Notes under the pieces: generated by a model
Told to the model about the DNA's origin: nothing
Seen by the model: the letters and a program-made list of their open reading frames with translations, nothing else
The model's database searches: none
Position numbers and translations under genes: made by a program
Shown here: piece after piece, positions 42,056-49,223 of the stretch
Layout of the letters: the number at the start of each line of letters is the position of its first letter
How positions within the stretch are numbered: position 1 is the first letter of the stretch
DNA from: Kitasatospora kifunensis
GTDB taxonomy: Bacteria > Actinomycetota > Actinomycetes > Streptomycetales > Streptomycetaceae
Length of the DNA stretch: 64,000 nucleotides
Direction: 5' to 3'
NCBI RefSeq assembly: GCF_014203855.1
Contig: NZ_JACHJV010000001.1
Location: 1,550,001-1,614,000 of the forward strand

Positions 42056-42964
42056 CTAGCTCAGGCCCTCCGCGAGCGCCTTCTCGGTGGCGGCCCGCAC
42101 GGCCGCGGCCACCTGCGCGGGCAGCGGTCCGCGCGGTGGCCTGGTGGGACCGCCGGGCAGCCCTGCGATGTCCATCGAGAGCTTGATCGCCTGCACGAAC
42201 TCGGTCTTGGAGTCCCAGCGCAGCAGTGGGTGCAGCGCCCGGTAGAGCGGCAGCGCGGTGGCCAGGTCGTGGGCGACGGCGGCCCGGTAGAGCGCGACCG
42301 AGGCCTCGGGCAACGCGTTCGGGTAACCGGCGATCCAGCCCACCGCCCCGGCCAGCGCGAGTTCGAGCAGCACGTCGTCGGCGCCGATCAGCAGGTCCAG
42401 GCCCGGCGCCAGCTCGGCGATCTCGTAGGCCCGCCGGACGTCGCCGCTGAACTCCTTGACCGCCACGATGCTGCCCTCGCCGTGCAGTTCGGCCAGCAGC
42501 TCGGGGGTGAGGTCGACCTTGGTGTCGTACGGGTTGTTGTACGCGACCACCGGCAGGCCGACCTTGGCCACCTCGGCGTAGTGCGCGCGCACGGCGGCCG
42601 CGTCCGCGCGGTAGGCGTTGGGCGGCAGCAGCAGGACCGAGCCGGCCCCGGCCTCGGCGGCCTGCTCTGTCCAACGGCGGGACTCCGCGCTGCCGTACGC
42701 CGCCACGCCCGGCATCACCCGCGCGCCGTCGCCCGCCGCCTCGACGGCGGTGGTGACCACTCTGGCGCGCTCCTCGGCGGTGAGCGTCTGGTACTCGCCG
42801 AGCGAGCCGTTGGGGACCACGCCGTCGCAGCCGGCCGCGATCAGGCGCTGGACGTGTTCGGCGAAGGCGTCGTAGTCGACGCTGTGGTCCGGGCGCAGCG
42901 GCAGCGCGGTGGCGACCATGATGCCGCGCCAAGGCCGGGTGCGATCGTGCTGGGGGTGGGTCAC
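42056..42964 (-). CDS. DHDPS-family deaminase (1-pyrroline-4-hydroxy-2-carboxylate deaminase)
   Basis: A 302-residue TIM-barrel lyase of the DapA/NAL family: GCDGVVPNGSLGEYQTLTAE, LLLPPNAYRAD, the conserved Tyr in LPVVAYNNPYDTKVD and the Schiff-base Lys in SIVAVKEFSGDVRRAY. In hydroxyproline clusters it deaminates 4-hydroxy-pyrroline-2-carboxylate to 2-oxoglutarate semialdehyde. GTG 42964 has AAGGAG 6 bases upstream. It has its own promoter. Confidence 0.92.
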   Translation of the reverse strand: MTHPQHDRTRPWRGIMVATALPLRPDHSVDYDAFAEHVQRLIAAGCDGVVPNGSLGEYQTLTAEERARVVTTAVEAAGDGARVMPGVAAYGSAESRRWTEQAAEAGAGSVLLLPPNAYRADAAAVRAHYAEVAKVGLPVVAYNNPYDTKVDLTPELLAELHGEGSIVAVKEFSGDVRRAYEIAELAPGLDLLIGADDVLLELALAGAVGWIAGYPNALPEASVALYRAAVAHDLATALPLYRALHPLLRWDSKTEFVQAIKLSMDIAGLPGGPTRPPRGPLPAQVAAAVRAATEKALAEGLS

Positions 42965-42984
42965 GAGCGACTCCTTGGTGAGGT

Positions 42985-43019
42985 GTGACATTTTATGAAC
43001 GTTTGACGGGGTCGTGCAA
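42985..43019 (-). promoter_or_regulatory. Promoter and candidate GntR operator 2 upstream of the deaminase
   Basis: Minus strand: -35 TTGCAC (43019-43014) and -10 TAAAAT (42995-42990) with 18-base spacing (CATAAA with 17 also fits). AATGTCAC on that strand (42992-42985) overlaps the -10 and the expected transcription start, the position expected for repression. Confidence 0.55.
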
Positions 43020-43100
43020 GGGGGCGCTCCAGGCCGAGCACCGCCCGCCCAGACCGACGACTCGAGCCAGTGGCTCAGACCGGCGACTCGGGCCGGCGGC

Positions 43101-44534
43101 TCAACTCGGTGGCAGCTCCGCCAGGTCGCCGAGCCGCACCGGACAGGAGAACGGACGGCGGTCGGGCGCAGCGCCATCGGCCCCGGCCAGGCAGGCGACG
43201 GCCGGGCCGCACATCCGGCCCTGGCACCAGCCCATCCCGGCCCGGGTGAGCAGCTTGACGGTGCGTGCGTCGCCGGCGCCCAACTCCTGGACCGCCTCGG
43301 CGATCCGCGCCGCCGGCACCTCCTCGCAGCGGCAGACCTCGGTGTCCGGGGAGAGCCACTCGGTCCAGCCGGGCCCCGGCCGGTGCACGCTCGCCATCAG
43401 CTCGGCGAAGGCGCGCAGCCGTCGGCGCCGGGCCAGCAGCGCGGCGGGCGGCGCCTGACCGGCGATCGCCGACGCGGCCAGCTCGCCCTCGGCGAGCGCC
43501 AGTTCCGCCCCGCCCACCCCGCAGGTCTCCCCCGCCGCCCAGAGCCCGGGCACGGTGGTGCGCTGCCGGGCGTCGACCCGCAGCGCGAGGGTGCCGTCGG
43601 GCACGGTCCTGGTGGCCGCGCCCAGCTCGGTGGCCAGCTCCAACTGCGGCACCAGGCCATGGCCGACGGCCAGCGCGTCGCAGGCGATCCGCCGCTCGGT
43701 GCCGGGCAGCGGACGCCAGTCGCGGTCCAGCCGGGCCACCGTGACGGCGCGCACCCGGTCCGTGCCGTGCACCGCCACCACCGCGTGGCCGGTGCGCGGG
43801 CGCACGGCATGACGGGTCAGCGCGGCACCGTGCGTGACGCCCTCGACCAGCTTGCCCGGGACCGCGGCGAGCGCCCCTGGACGCCGGGCGTAACCGAGGT
43901 AGCCGGCCGCCTCCAGCAGTGCGGGCACCGTCGCCCCGGCTGCGGTCAGCGAGGCGGCCACCGCCAGCAGCAGCGGCCCGCTGCCGGCCACCACGACCCG
44001 CCGACCCGGCAGCACCAGGCCCGCCTTGAGCATCGCCTGCGCCCCGCCGGCGGTGACCACCCCCGGCAAGGTCCAGCCGGGGAAGGGGAGCTGGCGCTCA
44101 TAGGCACCGGTGGCGAGCAGCACCGCGCGGGCGTCGAGCCGAACGGTCGTCGCGGCGCCGGATTTTGCGGTGGCGGTCGTATGGAGGCGCCATGGGTGCC
44201 CGGTAGCCGCCTCGGGCTCCAGCAGAAAGACGTGGTGCCGCACCAGGACGTCGACCTGTCCGACTTTCTGATGCTCCGCCAGTCGGGCGGCCAGCGCCGT
44301 GAAGGTGGACCAGTGGTGGTGCAACCGATCGGGACGGGCGGCGCGCAGCGCGGGGTCGGGGTGGCGGTAGTACTGGCCGCCGAGGCCGCTTCCCGCGTCG
44401 AGCAGCACGCAGCGCAGGCCCCGGTCGGCGGCGGCCACCACGGCGGCCAGTCCGGCGGGGCCGGCGCCGATGACGGCGAGGTCGTAGCCGGTGCCGCCCT
44501 CGGCACCCCGGGATTCAGACGGCGAGCTCAGCAC
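43101..44534 (-). CDS. FAD/NAD(P)-binding subunit of D-hydroxyproline dehydrogenase with [2Fe-2S] tail
   Basis: A 477-residue flavoprotein. The N-terminal FAD motif is LAVIGAGPAGLAAVVAAADR, the ATG motif VLLATGAYERQLPFPGWTLP, a second Rossmann loop VVVAGSGPLLLAVAASL, and a C-terminal BFD-like [2Fe-2S] domain has CRC and GWCQGRMCGPAVACL. This is the layout of the HcnB/OoxA/LhpF-type subunit of heteromeric amino-acid dehydrogenases. It shares 20 bases with the end of the small ferredoxin-like gene, so the two are coupled. It partners the DAO-type subunit to oxidise cis-4-hydroxy-D-proline. Confidence 0.9.
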   Translation of the reverse strand: MLSSPSESRGAEGGTGYDLAVIGAGPAGLAAVVAAADRGLRCVLLDAGSGLGGQYYRHPDPALRAARPDRLHHHWSTFTALAARLAEHQKVGQVDVLVRHHVFLLEPEAATGHPWRLHTTATAKSGAATTVRLDARAVLLATGAYERQLPFPGWTLPGVVTAGGAQAMLKAGLVLPGRRVVVAGSGPLLLAVAASLTAAGATVPALLEAAGYLGYARRPGALAAVPGKLVEGVTHGAALTRHAVRPRTGHAVVAVHGTDRVRAVTVARLDRDWRPLPGTERRIACDALAVGHGLVPQLELATELGAATRTVPDGTLALRVDARQRTTVPGLWAAGETCGVGGAELALAEGELAASAIAGQAPPAALLARRRRLRAFAELMASVHRPGPGWTEWLSPDTEVCRCEEVPAARIAEAVQELGAGDARTVKLLTRAGMGWCQGRMCGPAVACLAGADGAAPDRRPFSCPVRLGDLAELPPS

Positions 44535-44847
44535 GGCCGTGCCCCTCCTGAGTCGTCACGCTGTCACCGGGCTCCGCCGGGAGCAGGCAGGTGCGCTGGT
44601 TGGGGTGGCCGTTCACGGTGGCCAGGCAGTCGTAGCAGGCGCCGATCCCGCAGAACGCCCCGCGCGGGCGGCCGCCGACCCGGGTGGTGCGCCAGGCCAG
44701 GATGCCCTGCGCCCAGAGTGCGGCGGCGATGCTCTGCCCGGGCAGCGCGGGGATCACCCGCCCGTCGAACTCGAAGGTGTGGGCCGGTCCCGGCGTGGCC
44801 GCGGCCAGCGCGGCAGGAGTGCGGGGGCGAGGGCGGGGAGGGCGCAT
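44515..44847 (-). CDS. [2Fe-2S] ferredoxin-like small subunit of D-hydroxyproline dehydrogenase
   Basis: A 110-residue protein of the HcnA/OoxB/LhpE type: an Arg/Pro/Ala-rich start, then FEFDGRVIPALPGQSIAAAL and the cluster ligands in AFCGIGACYDCLATVNG plus the later RTCLLP (C-x4-C-x2-C...C). It carries electrons within the dehydrogenase complex. ATG 44847 is my choice although its ribosome site is weak. The open frame extends upstream across the tail repeats of the DAO gene, giving an MSPSAS repeat that I take as fortuitous. Confidence 0.87.
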   Translation of the reverse strand: MRPPRPRPRTPAALAAATPGPAHTFEFDGRVIPALPGQSIAAALWAQGILAWRTTRVGGRPRGAFCGIGACYDCLATVNGHPNQRTCLLPAEPGDSVTTQEGHGRAELAV

Positions 44848-44908
44848 GGGCGGGGTCCGTTCTGCGCGTGGGCGGGCGGGGGCAGGGGGGTGGGCAGCGG
44901 GTCGGCGC

Positions 44909-46135
44909 TCACTCGTCGAATCGCTCGGGCTCATCGAAGCGCTCGGGCTCATCGAAGCGCTCGGGCTCATCGAAGCGCTCGGGCCGGAACGCCGCGAGGT
45001 CGACCCCCGCGCGATCCGCCGCCCGACGCCCGGTCAACTGGTCGACGATCAGCAGTCCGGTGGCCGGTGCCAGGCCGATGCCCGCACCCTCGTGGCCGCA
45101 GGCGTGGTAGAGGCCGGGCGCACGGGGGTCGGCGCCGATCGCGGGCAGGTGGTCCGGCAGGTAGGGGCGAAACCCGCGGTAGGCGCGCAGCACCCGGACG
45201 TCGGCCAGCACCGGGAAGAGTGCGGCGGCCTCCCCGGCCAGTCGCCGCAGCGCCTCGATGCTGACGCTCCGGTCGAAGCCGACCCGCTCCCGGGTGGCGC
45301 CGATCAGCACCGGTCCGGCCGGGGTGCCCTCCACCACGGCGGAGGACTGCAGTGCGGCCGACCCGCTGGCCACGTCCGCCACGTAGTCGGCGGCATAGAC
45401 CTTGTGTCGCACCACCCGCGGCAGCGGCTCGGTGACCAGCACGAACCCGCGCCGGGGCAGCACCGGCAGGCACACCCCGGCGAGCGTGGCCACCTCCCCG
45501 CCCCACGTGCCGGCCGCGTTGACCACCGCACCGGCCGCCAGCTCGCGCCGGTGCGTACGCACGCCGCGCACGCCGGAGCCGCCGAGCACCGGGTCGAGCA
45601 GCAGGGCCTCGACCCGTTCGCCGAGGTAAAGCTCGGCACCGGCCCGACGGGCCTCGCGCAGCAGGTGCGCGGCGGCCAGCGCGGGCTGCACCTGGGCGTC
45701 CTCGGGGTAGTGGAAGCCGCTGGCCAGCCCGGGCGCCAGGTGCGGCTCGTAGTCGGCCAACCGCTCGGGGCCGATCTCCTCGGTACGCACCCCGGCAGCC
45801 GCTTGCGAGGCCGCGAACGCGCGCAGCGCCTGCTGGCCGGCCGGCTCGGCGGCGACCACCAGGCCGCCCTTGGCCTCGTACTCGATCGCCGCCGGCAGTT
45901 CCTCGGCCAGCTCACGCCAGAGCCGGGCGGAGAGCCGGGCGAGGTCGAGCTCGGGACCCGGCGCCTTGTCGGAGAGCAGCAGGTTGCCCTCCCCCGCGCC
46001 GGTCGTCCCGCCCGCCACCGGGCCGCGGTCGACCACGCCGACCGACAGGCCGGCCCGGGCCGCGTAGTACGCGCAGGCGGCGCCGACGACGCCGGCGCCG
46101 ATCACCACGACGTCGTGGGATGGTCTCGTGAACAC
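44909..46135 (-). CDS. DAO-type FAD oxidoreductase, catalytic subunit of D-hydroxyproline dehydrogenase
   Basis: A 408-residue D-amino-acid-dehydrogenase-like flavoprotein (HcnC/LhpB type). FAD site: HDVVVIGAGVVGAACAYYAA; the C-terminal GYRGFRPYLPDHLPAIGAD-like region and HACGHEGAGIGLAPATG complete the fold. It oxidises cis-4-hydroxy-D-proline to 4-hydroxy-pyrroline-2-carboxylate. The last 24 residues are four copies of PERFDE, encoded by an 18-bp tandem repeat and absent from the fold core. GTG 46135 lacks a ribosome site and lies at the predicted transcription start, so the transcript may be leaderless. Confidence 0.9.
   Translation of the reverse strand: MFTRPSHDVVVIGAGVVGAACAYYAARAGLSVGVVDRGPVAGGTTGAGEGNLLLSDKAPGPELDLARLSARLWRELAEELPAAIEYEAKGGLVVAAEPAGQQALRAFAASQAAAGVRTEEIGPERLADYEPHLAPGLASGFHYPEDAQVQPALAAAHLLREARRAGAELYLGERVEALLLDPVLGGSGVRGVRTHRRELAAGAVVNAAGTWGGEVATLAGVCLPVLPRRGFVLVTEPLPRVVRHKVYAADYVADVASGSAALQSSAVVEGTPAGPVLIGATRERVGFDRSVSIEALRRLAGEAAALFPVLADVRVLRAYRGFRPYLPDHLPAIGADPRAPGLYHACGHEGAGIGLAPATGLLIVDQLTGRRAADRAGVDLAAFRPERFDEPERFDEPERFDEPERFDE
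44912..44985 (-). repeat. 18-bp tandem repeat encoding (PERFDE)x4
   Basis: Four near-identical 18-bp units (plus strand CGCTCGGGCTCATCGAAG) form the extreme 3' end of the DAO-type gene. The unit length keeps the frame, so copy number can vary without breaking the protein. Confidence 0.9.
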
Positions 46136-46141
46136 CTCAGT

Positions 46142-46170
46142 AATATGTCACATTGTCTTTGCCCTGCCAA
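46142..46170 (-). promoter_or_regulatory. Promoter and palindromic GntR operator 3 of the hydroxyproline dehydrogenase
   Basis: Minus strand: -35 TTGGCA (46170-46165), -10 CATATT (46147-46142), spacing 17. The perfect palindrome ATGTCACAT (46145-46153) overlaps the -10. The start codon lies about 7 bases after the -10, fitting a leaderless mRNA repressed by the cluster GntR protein. Confidence 0.6.
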
Positions 46171-46184
46171 GGTCCTCCCACGCG

Positions 46185-46218
46185 AACGCCCCGGTCCGCA
46201 GCAGCGGACCGGGGCGTT
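46185..46218 (-). terminator. Terminator of the tat operon
   Basis: A 15-bp perfect stem (AACGCCCCGGTCCGC at 46185-46199 with 46204-46218), 4-base loop, 25 bases after the tatC stop. Confidence 0.85.
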
Positions 46219-46242
46219 GGCACAGCGTGAGTCGACGAGCCG

Positions 46243-47193
46243 TCAGGTGATGTCGTCGTCCACCTGCTCGCCGCGGGCGGCCGGGACCGAGGCCGCCGGA
46301 GCCGGCGAGGCGACGGCGGGGGCCGAGGCGGCGACCGCCTCCGCGCCCTCGACACCCTCGACCGTCAGGTCCACGTGCGAGGCCTCCTCGTCGGACAGGT
46401 CGGCATCAGGGTTGCGGCGCAGCCGACGGCGGTCGTTGAGCAGCGAGAAGCCGACCGCCACGAAGTAGAGCACCCAGATCGGCGAGGCCAGCGCCAGCAT
46501 GCTGACCGGGTCGGCGCTGGGCGTGGCGACGGCGGCGAAGACCGTGATGGCCATGACCATGGGGCGCCACCAGCCGAGCATCCGCTTGCCGGAGAGCACC
46601 CCGCCCATGTTGAGCATCACCAGCAGCAGCGGGAACTCGAAGGCCAGGCCGAAGACCAGCAGCATCCGGGTGGCGATGTTGAGGTAGTCCTCGACCGGCA
46701 GGATCTGCTCCGCGCCGATCGGGGTGAACGAGCTCAGCACCTCGATGGTGGTCGGCATCAGCAGGTAGCCGCAGGCGACGCCACCGAGGAAGAGCGGGGT
46801 GCCCAGCGCCAGGAAGGTCAGCGAGTAGCGCTTCTCGTGCCGGTGCAGGCCCGGCGAGATGAAGGCCCAGGCCTGGTAGAGCCAGATCGGGACGGTGGCC
46901 ACCAGACCGGCCAGCAGGCAGACCTTCAGGGTGAGGTTGAAGGGCTGGGTGACACCGATCACCGCCACCTTGGCGCAGTGCTTGACGCCGGCCAGCGGCT
47001 TCCCGTCGGGGCCGCACTCCGGCAGCGGCTTCATCAGGAAGTGCATCAGCTCGTTCTTGAAGAACGCCGCGACGATCGTGCAGACCACGATCGCCAGGAC
47101 CGACTTGACCAGCCGGTTGCGCAGCTCACGCAGGTGATCGCCGAGGGACATCCGTCCATCGTCGGTCTTCGGCGGCTTGGAAGACTTGCTCAA
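46243..47193 (-). CDS. tatC: Twin-arginine translocase subunit TatC
   Basis: A 316-residue six-helix membrane protein that, with TatB, recognises the twin-arginine signal. Typical features: MSLGDHLRELRNRLVKSVLA, the conserved Pro-rich first loop (MKPLPECGPDGKPLAGVKHC), QAWAFISPGLHRHEKRYS and GLAFEFPLLLVMLNMGGVLS. The C-terminal tail is longer than usual and Ala/Glu/Val-rich. The TTG start at 47193 has GAGGA 6 bases upstream, preferred over the Met 14 residues later. Confidence 0.95.
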   Translation of the reverse strand: MSKSSKPPKTDDGRMSLGDHLRELRNRLVKSVLAIVVCTIVAAFFKNELMHFLMKPLPECGPDGKPLAGVKHCAKVAVIGVTQPFNLTLKVCLLAGLVATVPIWLYQAWAFISPGLHRHEKRYSLTFLALGTPLFLGGVACGYLLMPTTIEVLSSFTPIGAEQILPVEDYLNIATRMLLVFGLAFEFPLLLVMLNMGGVLSGKRMLGWWRPMVMAITVFAAVATPSADPVSMLALASPIWVLYFVAVGFSLLNDRRRLRRNPDADLSDEEASHVDLTVEGVEGAEAVAASAPAVASPAPAASVPAARGEQVDDDIT

Positions 47194-47260
47194 CCCCGGT
47201 CCTCAAACTCGTGCGTCATGGCGCGCCGGGCGGCGGCCACTGGGTGGACCGGCCGAACGC

Positions 47261-47533
47261 TCAACGCGCGCGACCGGTTCGCTGCTCGGTGGCCGGCCGC
47301 GCGGTGGAGGCATCACCGGGTGCGGCCTTGATGGTCAACGCCGAGTCGGCCACCACGGGCGGCTCGACCGGCTGCTTCGCTTCCTTCTCGAACTCCTCGC
47401 GCAGGGCCGCGGTCTCGCTCTTCAGAATGCGCAGCGAACGCCCCAGTGAACGGGCCAGATCGGGCAGCCGCTTGCCGCCGAAGAAGACCGCCGCCATCAG
47501 GATGATCACCAGGAATGCCAGGACCCTGCCCAT
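47261..47533 (-). CDS. tatA: Twin-arginine translocase subunit TatA
   Basis: A 90-residue protein: one N-terminal helix ([20 protein letters not shown]), the [18 protein letters not shown] hinge/amphipathic helix and a charged tail. TatA oligomers form the translocation path for folded proteins. It precedes tatC by 67 bases in the same operon. Confidence 0.94.
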   Translation of the reverse strand: MGRVLAFLVIILMAAVFFGGKRLPDLARSLGRSLRILKSETAALREEFEKEAKQPVEPPVVADSALTIKAAPGDASTARPATEQRTGRAR

Positions 47534-47564
47534 CGGCGACTACCTTCTGACTCGACGCGGTGCC

Positions 47565-47643
47565 CGTGGCCCCGGGCACACCCGCGACCCCGGCCGCTGC
47601 TGGACGGGACGATGCGGCCCGCGGGTACACCCGGGGCCACGGT
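47565..47643. other. Long inverted repeat upstream of tatA
   Basis: 47565-47587 pairs with 47621-47643 over 23 bases with 3 mismatches (core CGTGGCCCCGGG / CCCGGGGCCACG) around a 33-base loop. It lies between the small membrane protein stop and tatA. It may be a terminator for the upstream paf genes or a structured tatA leader. Confidence 0.5.
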
Positions 47644-47765
47644 GAGAGCCTAACCCGCGCGCTCCAGCGGCAGGAGACCCCCAGCTCACCTGCGGGTGAA
47701 GTTTGCACGCCACCGACGCGTCGGACAATACGCACGGCGCCGCCGGACAGGCCCCGGGGGCCGAC

Positions 47766-47954
47766 TCAGCCCCGAACGCTCTCGACGCTCTCGCCCAGCT
47801 CCTCGGCCGCCCCGGTCAGTGCCTGCGCGGCGGTGTCCACCTGCTTGGCCAGGCCCCGCACGTCCAGCCACAGCCGCATCCCGAGCACGCCCAGCACCAG
47901 CAGCCCCGCGGTGGCCAGGCCCACCGCGCCCATCAGCACCCAGGTCGCGGTCAC
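47766..47954 (-). CDS. Small single-pass membrane protein
   Basis: A 62-residue protein with one helix (VLMGAVGLATAGLLVLGVLG) and an amphipathic tail (WLDVRGLAKQVDTAAQALTG, ending SVESVRG). The GTG overlaps the stop of the zinc-ribbon gene (GTGA). No function is known; the position between paf and tat genes is conserved in relatives as far as I recall. Confidence 0.75.
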   Translation of the reverse strand: MTATWVLMGAVGLATAGLLVLGVLGMRLWLDVRGLAKQVDTAAQALTGAAEELGESVESVRG

Positions 47955-48271
47955 CCCTCCACCGCCTGGAGCAGGCGGATGGTGGAGACCCCCGCGCCGG
48001 TCAACGCCGCGACGATCTTCTCCCCGGCCGGCTTGCGCACCGCGGCCCCGCAGGCGGGGCAGGTGAAGCTGTAGAAGGTGCGCTCCTTGGTCCGCCCGAG
48101 TGCCAGGCGGAACTCCTCGGCGGCCAGCTCCACCTTCTCCCGGCACTGCGAGCAGTAGACCTTGAATCTGGTGCCGGTCATGCTGGTGCCGGCCACGCCG
48201 GTGCCGGTCATGCTGGTGCCGGTCATGCTGGTGCCGGCCACGCCGGCGCCGGTCACGCTGGTGTCGGTCAC
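47951..48271 (-). CDS. Small zinc-ribbon protein with a repeat-expanded N-terminus
   Basis: A 106-residue protein. The conserved core RFKVYCSQCREKVELAAEEF and FYSFTCPACGAAVRKPAGEK carries two CxxC pairs of a zinc ribbon. It is preceded by about 35 residues of a Thr/Gly/Ser repeat (MTGTS/VAGTS units) encoded by a 15-bp tandem array. GTG 48271 overlaps the pafC stop by 4 bases, arguing the repeats are translated; an internal ATG just before TGTRFKV is the alternative start. Confidence 0.75.
   Translation of the reverse strand: MTDTSVTGAGVAGTSMTGTSMTGTGVAGTSMTGTRFKVYCSQCREKVELAAEEFRLALGRTKERTFYSFTCPACGAAVRKPAGEKIVAALTGAGVSTIRLLQAVEG
48166..48271 (-). repeat. 15-bp tandem repeats at the start of the zinc-ribbon gene
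   Basis: Seven or so units of CATGCTGGTGCCGGT (plus strand, with CACGCCG variants) run from about 48178 to 48265. Each unit carries an in-frame ATG or GTG, so several starts are possible. Confidence 0.85.
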
Positions 48272-49221
48272 GGCTGCTCCGGGTAGCCGGCCAGCGCCGC
48301 CAGCGCGGCGGCCTTGGCCTGCTCGGCCAGTGGCGCGGGCGCCACGATCCGTCCGTCCCGGCCCAGTCGCAGCGCCAGCGTGCGCAGACCCGAGGGGTCG
48401 GAGCTGCGCAGGGTGATCCGCAGGCCGCCGTCCGGCAGCTCCTCGGCCAGGTCGTGGGTGTAGTACTCGGCCACCCAGCGGCCGCCCGGTCCGACCTCGA
48501 CCACCACCTCGGGGTCGTCGGCGGCCGGAGTGACCAGGCCCTGGGAGAGGTCCCGCCGCTCCAGCCTGGGCGGGTCGGCCGGCTCGTCGAGGACCTTGAT
48601 CTCGGCGACCCGGTCCAGCCGGAAGAGCCGGCGGTCCTCGGAGGTGCGGCACCAGCCGTCCAGGTAGGTGTGCCCCTCCGTCAGCAGCCGGATCGGGTCC
48701 ACCTCGCGCTCGGTCATGCCGCCGCGCCCGTGCGAGTAGTAGCGCAGCCAGATCCGCCGGCCCTCGCTGAGCGCACGGTCGATGTCGGCGAAGACCTGGC
48801 CCTCGGCCTCGAAGGTCACCCCGACCCGGGCGCTGCCCTCGGCGCTGTCCCCCGCCGCGTTCTCGATCTTGGCGACCGCCCGGGTGAGCGCCTTGCGGTC
48901 CCGCTCACGCAGGCCCGGCAGGCCGGCCACCGCCCGGGCGGCCACCAGCAGCGCGGTGGCCTCGTCGGCAGCCAGCCGCAGCGGCTGGGCCACGTCGTCG
49001 ACGTTGTGCCACCAGATCCGCTCGCCGTCGGTGTCGATGTCCAGCAGGTCGCCGCCGCGGAAACTGGTGCCGCACATCGGCAGCACGTTCAGATCGGCGA
49101 TCAGCTCGCGCTCGGTGATCCCGAAGGCCCGGGCCACCTCGGCCACCTCGGCGCCGGGGCGCTCGCGCAGGTAGGTGACCAGCGAGAGCATCCGCCGGGT
49201 CTGGTCGATGGCGTTGCTCAC
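48268..49221 (-). CDS. pafC: WYL-domain regulator PafC
   Basis: A 317-residue protein: N-terminal winged HTH (RMLSLVTYLRERPGAEVAEV then ARAFGITERELIADL), central WYL domain (GRRIWLRYYSHGRGGMTERE then VDPIRLLTEGHTYLDGWCR) and a C-terminal WCX extension. With PafB it forms the ssDNA-responsive activator of the RecA-independent DNA-damage response in actinobacteria. GTG 49221 has GGAG about 8 bases upstream within the end of pafB. Confidence 0.93.
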   Translation of the reverse strand: MSNAIDQTRRMLSLVTYLRERPGAEVAEVARAFGITERELIADLNVLPMCGTSFRGGDLLDIDTDGERIWWHNVDDVAQPLRLAADEATALLVAARAVAGLPGLRERDRKALTRAVAKIENAAGDSAEGSARVGVTFEAEGQVFADIDRALSEGRRIWLRYYSHGRGGMTEREVDPIRLLTEGHTYLDGWCRTSEDRRLFRLDRVAEIKVLDEPADPPRLERRDLSQGLVTPAADDPEVVVEVGPGGRWVAEYYTHDLAEELPDGGLRITLRSSDPSGLRTLALRLGRDGRIVAPAPLAEQAKAAALAALAGYPEQP

Positions 49222-49223
49222 CC

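Noticed and set aside
44848..44970. N-terminal MSPSAS-repeat extension of the small Fe-S subunit
   Set aside because: These codons are the out-of-frame reading of the PERFDE repeats of the preceding gene; the Fe-S domain is complete from the ATG at 44847.
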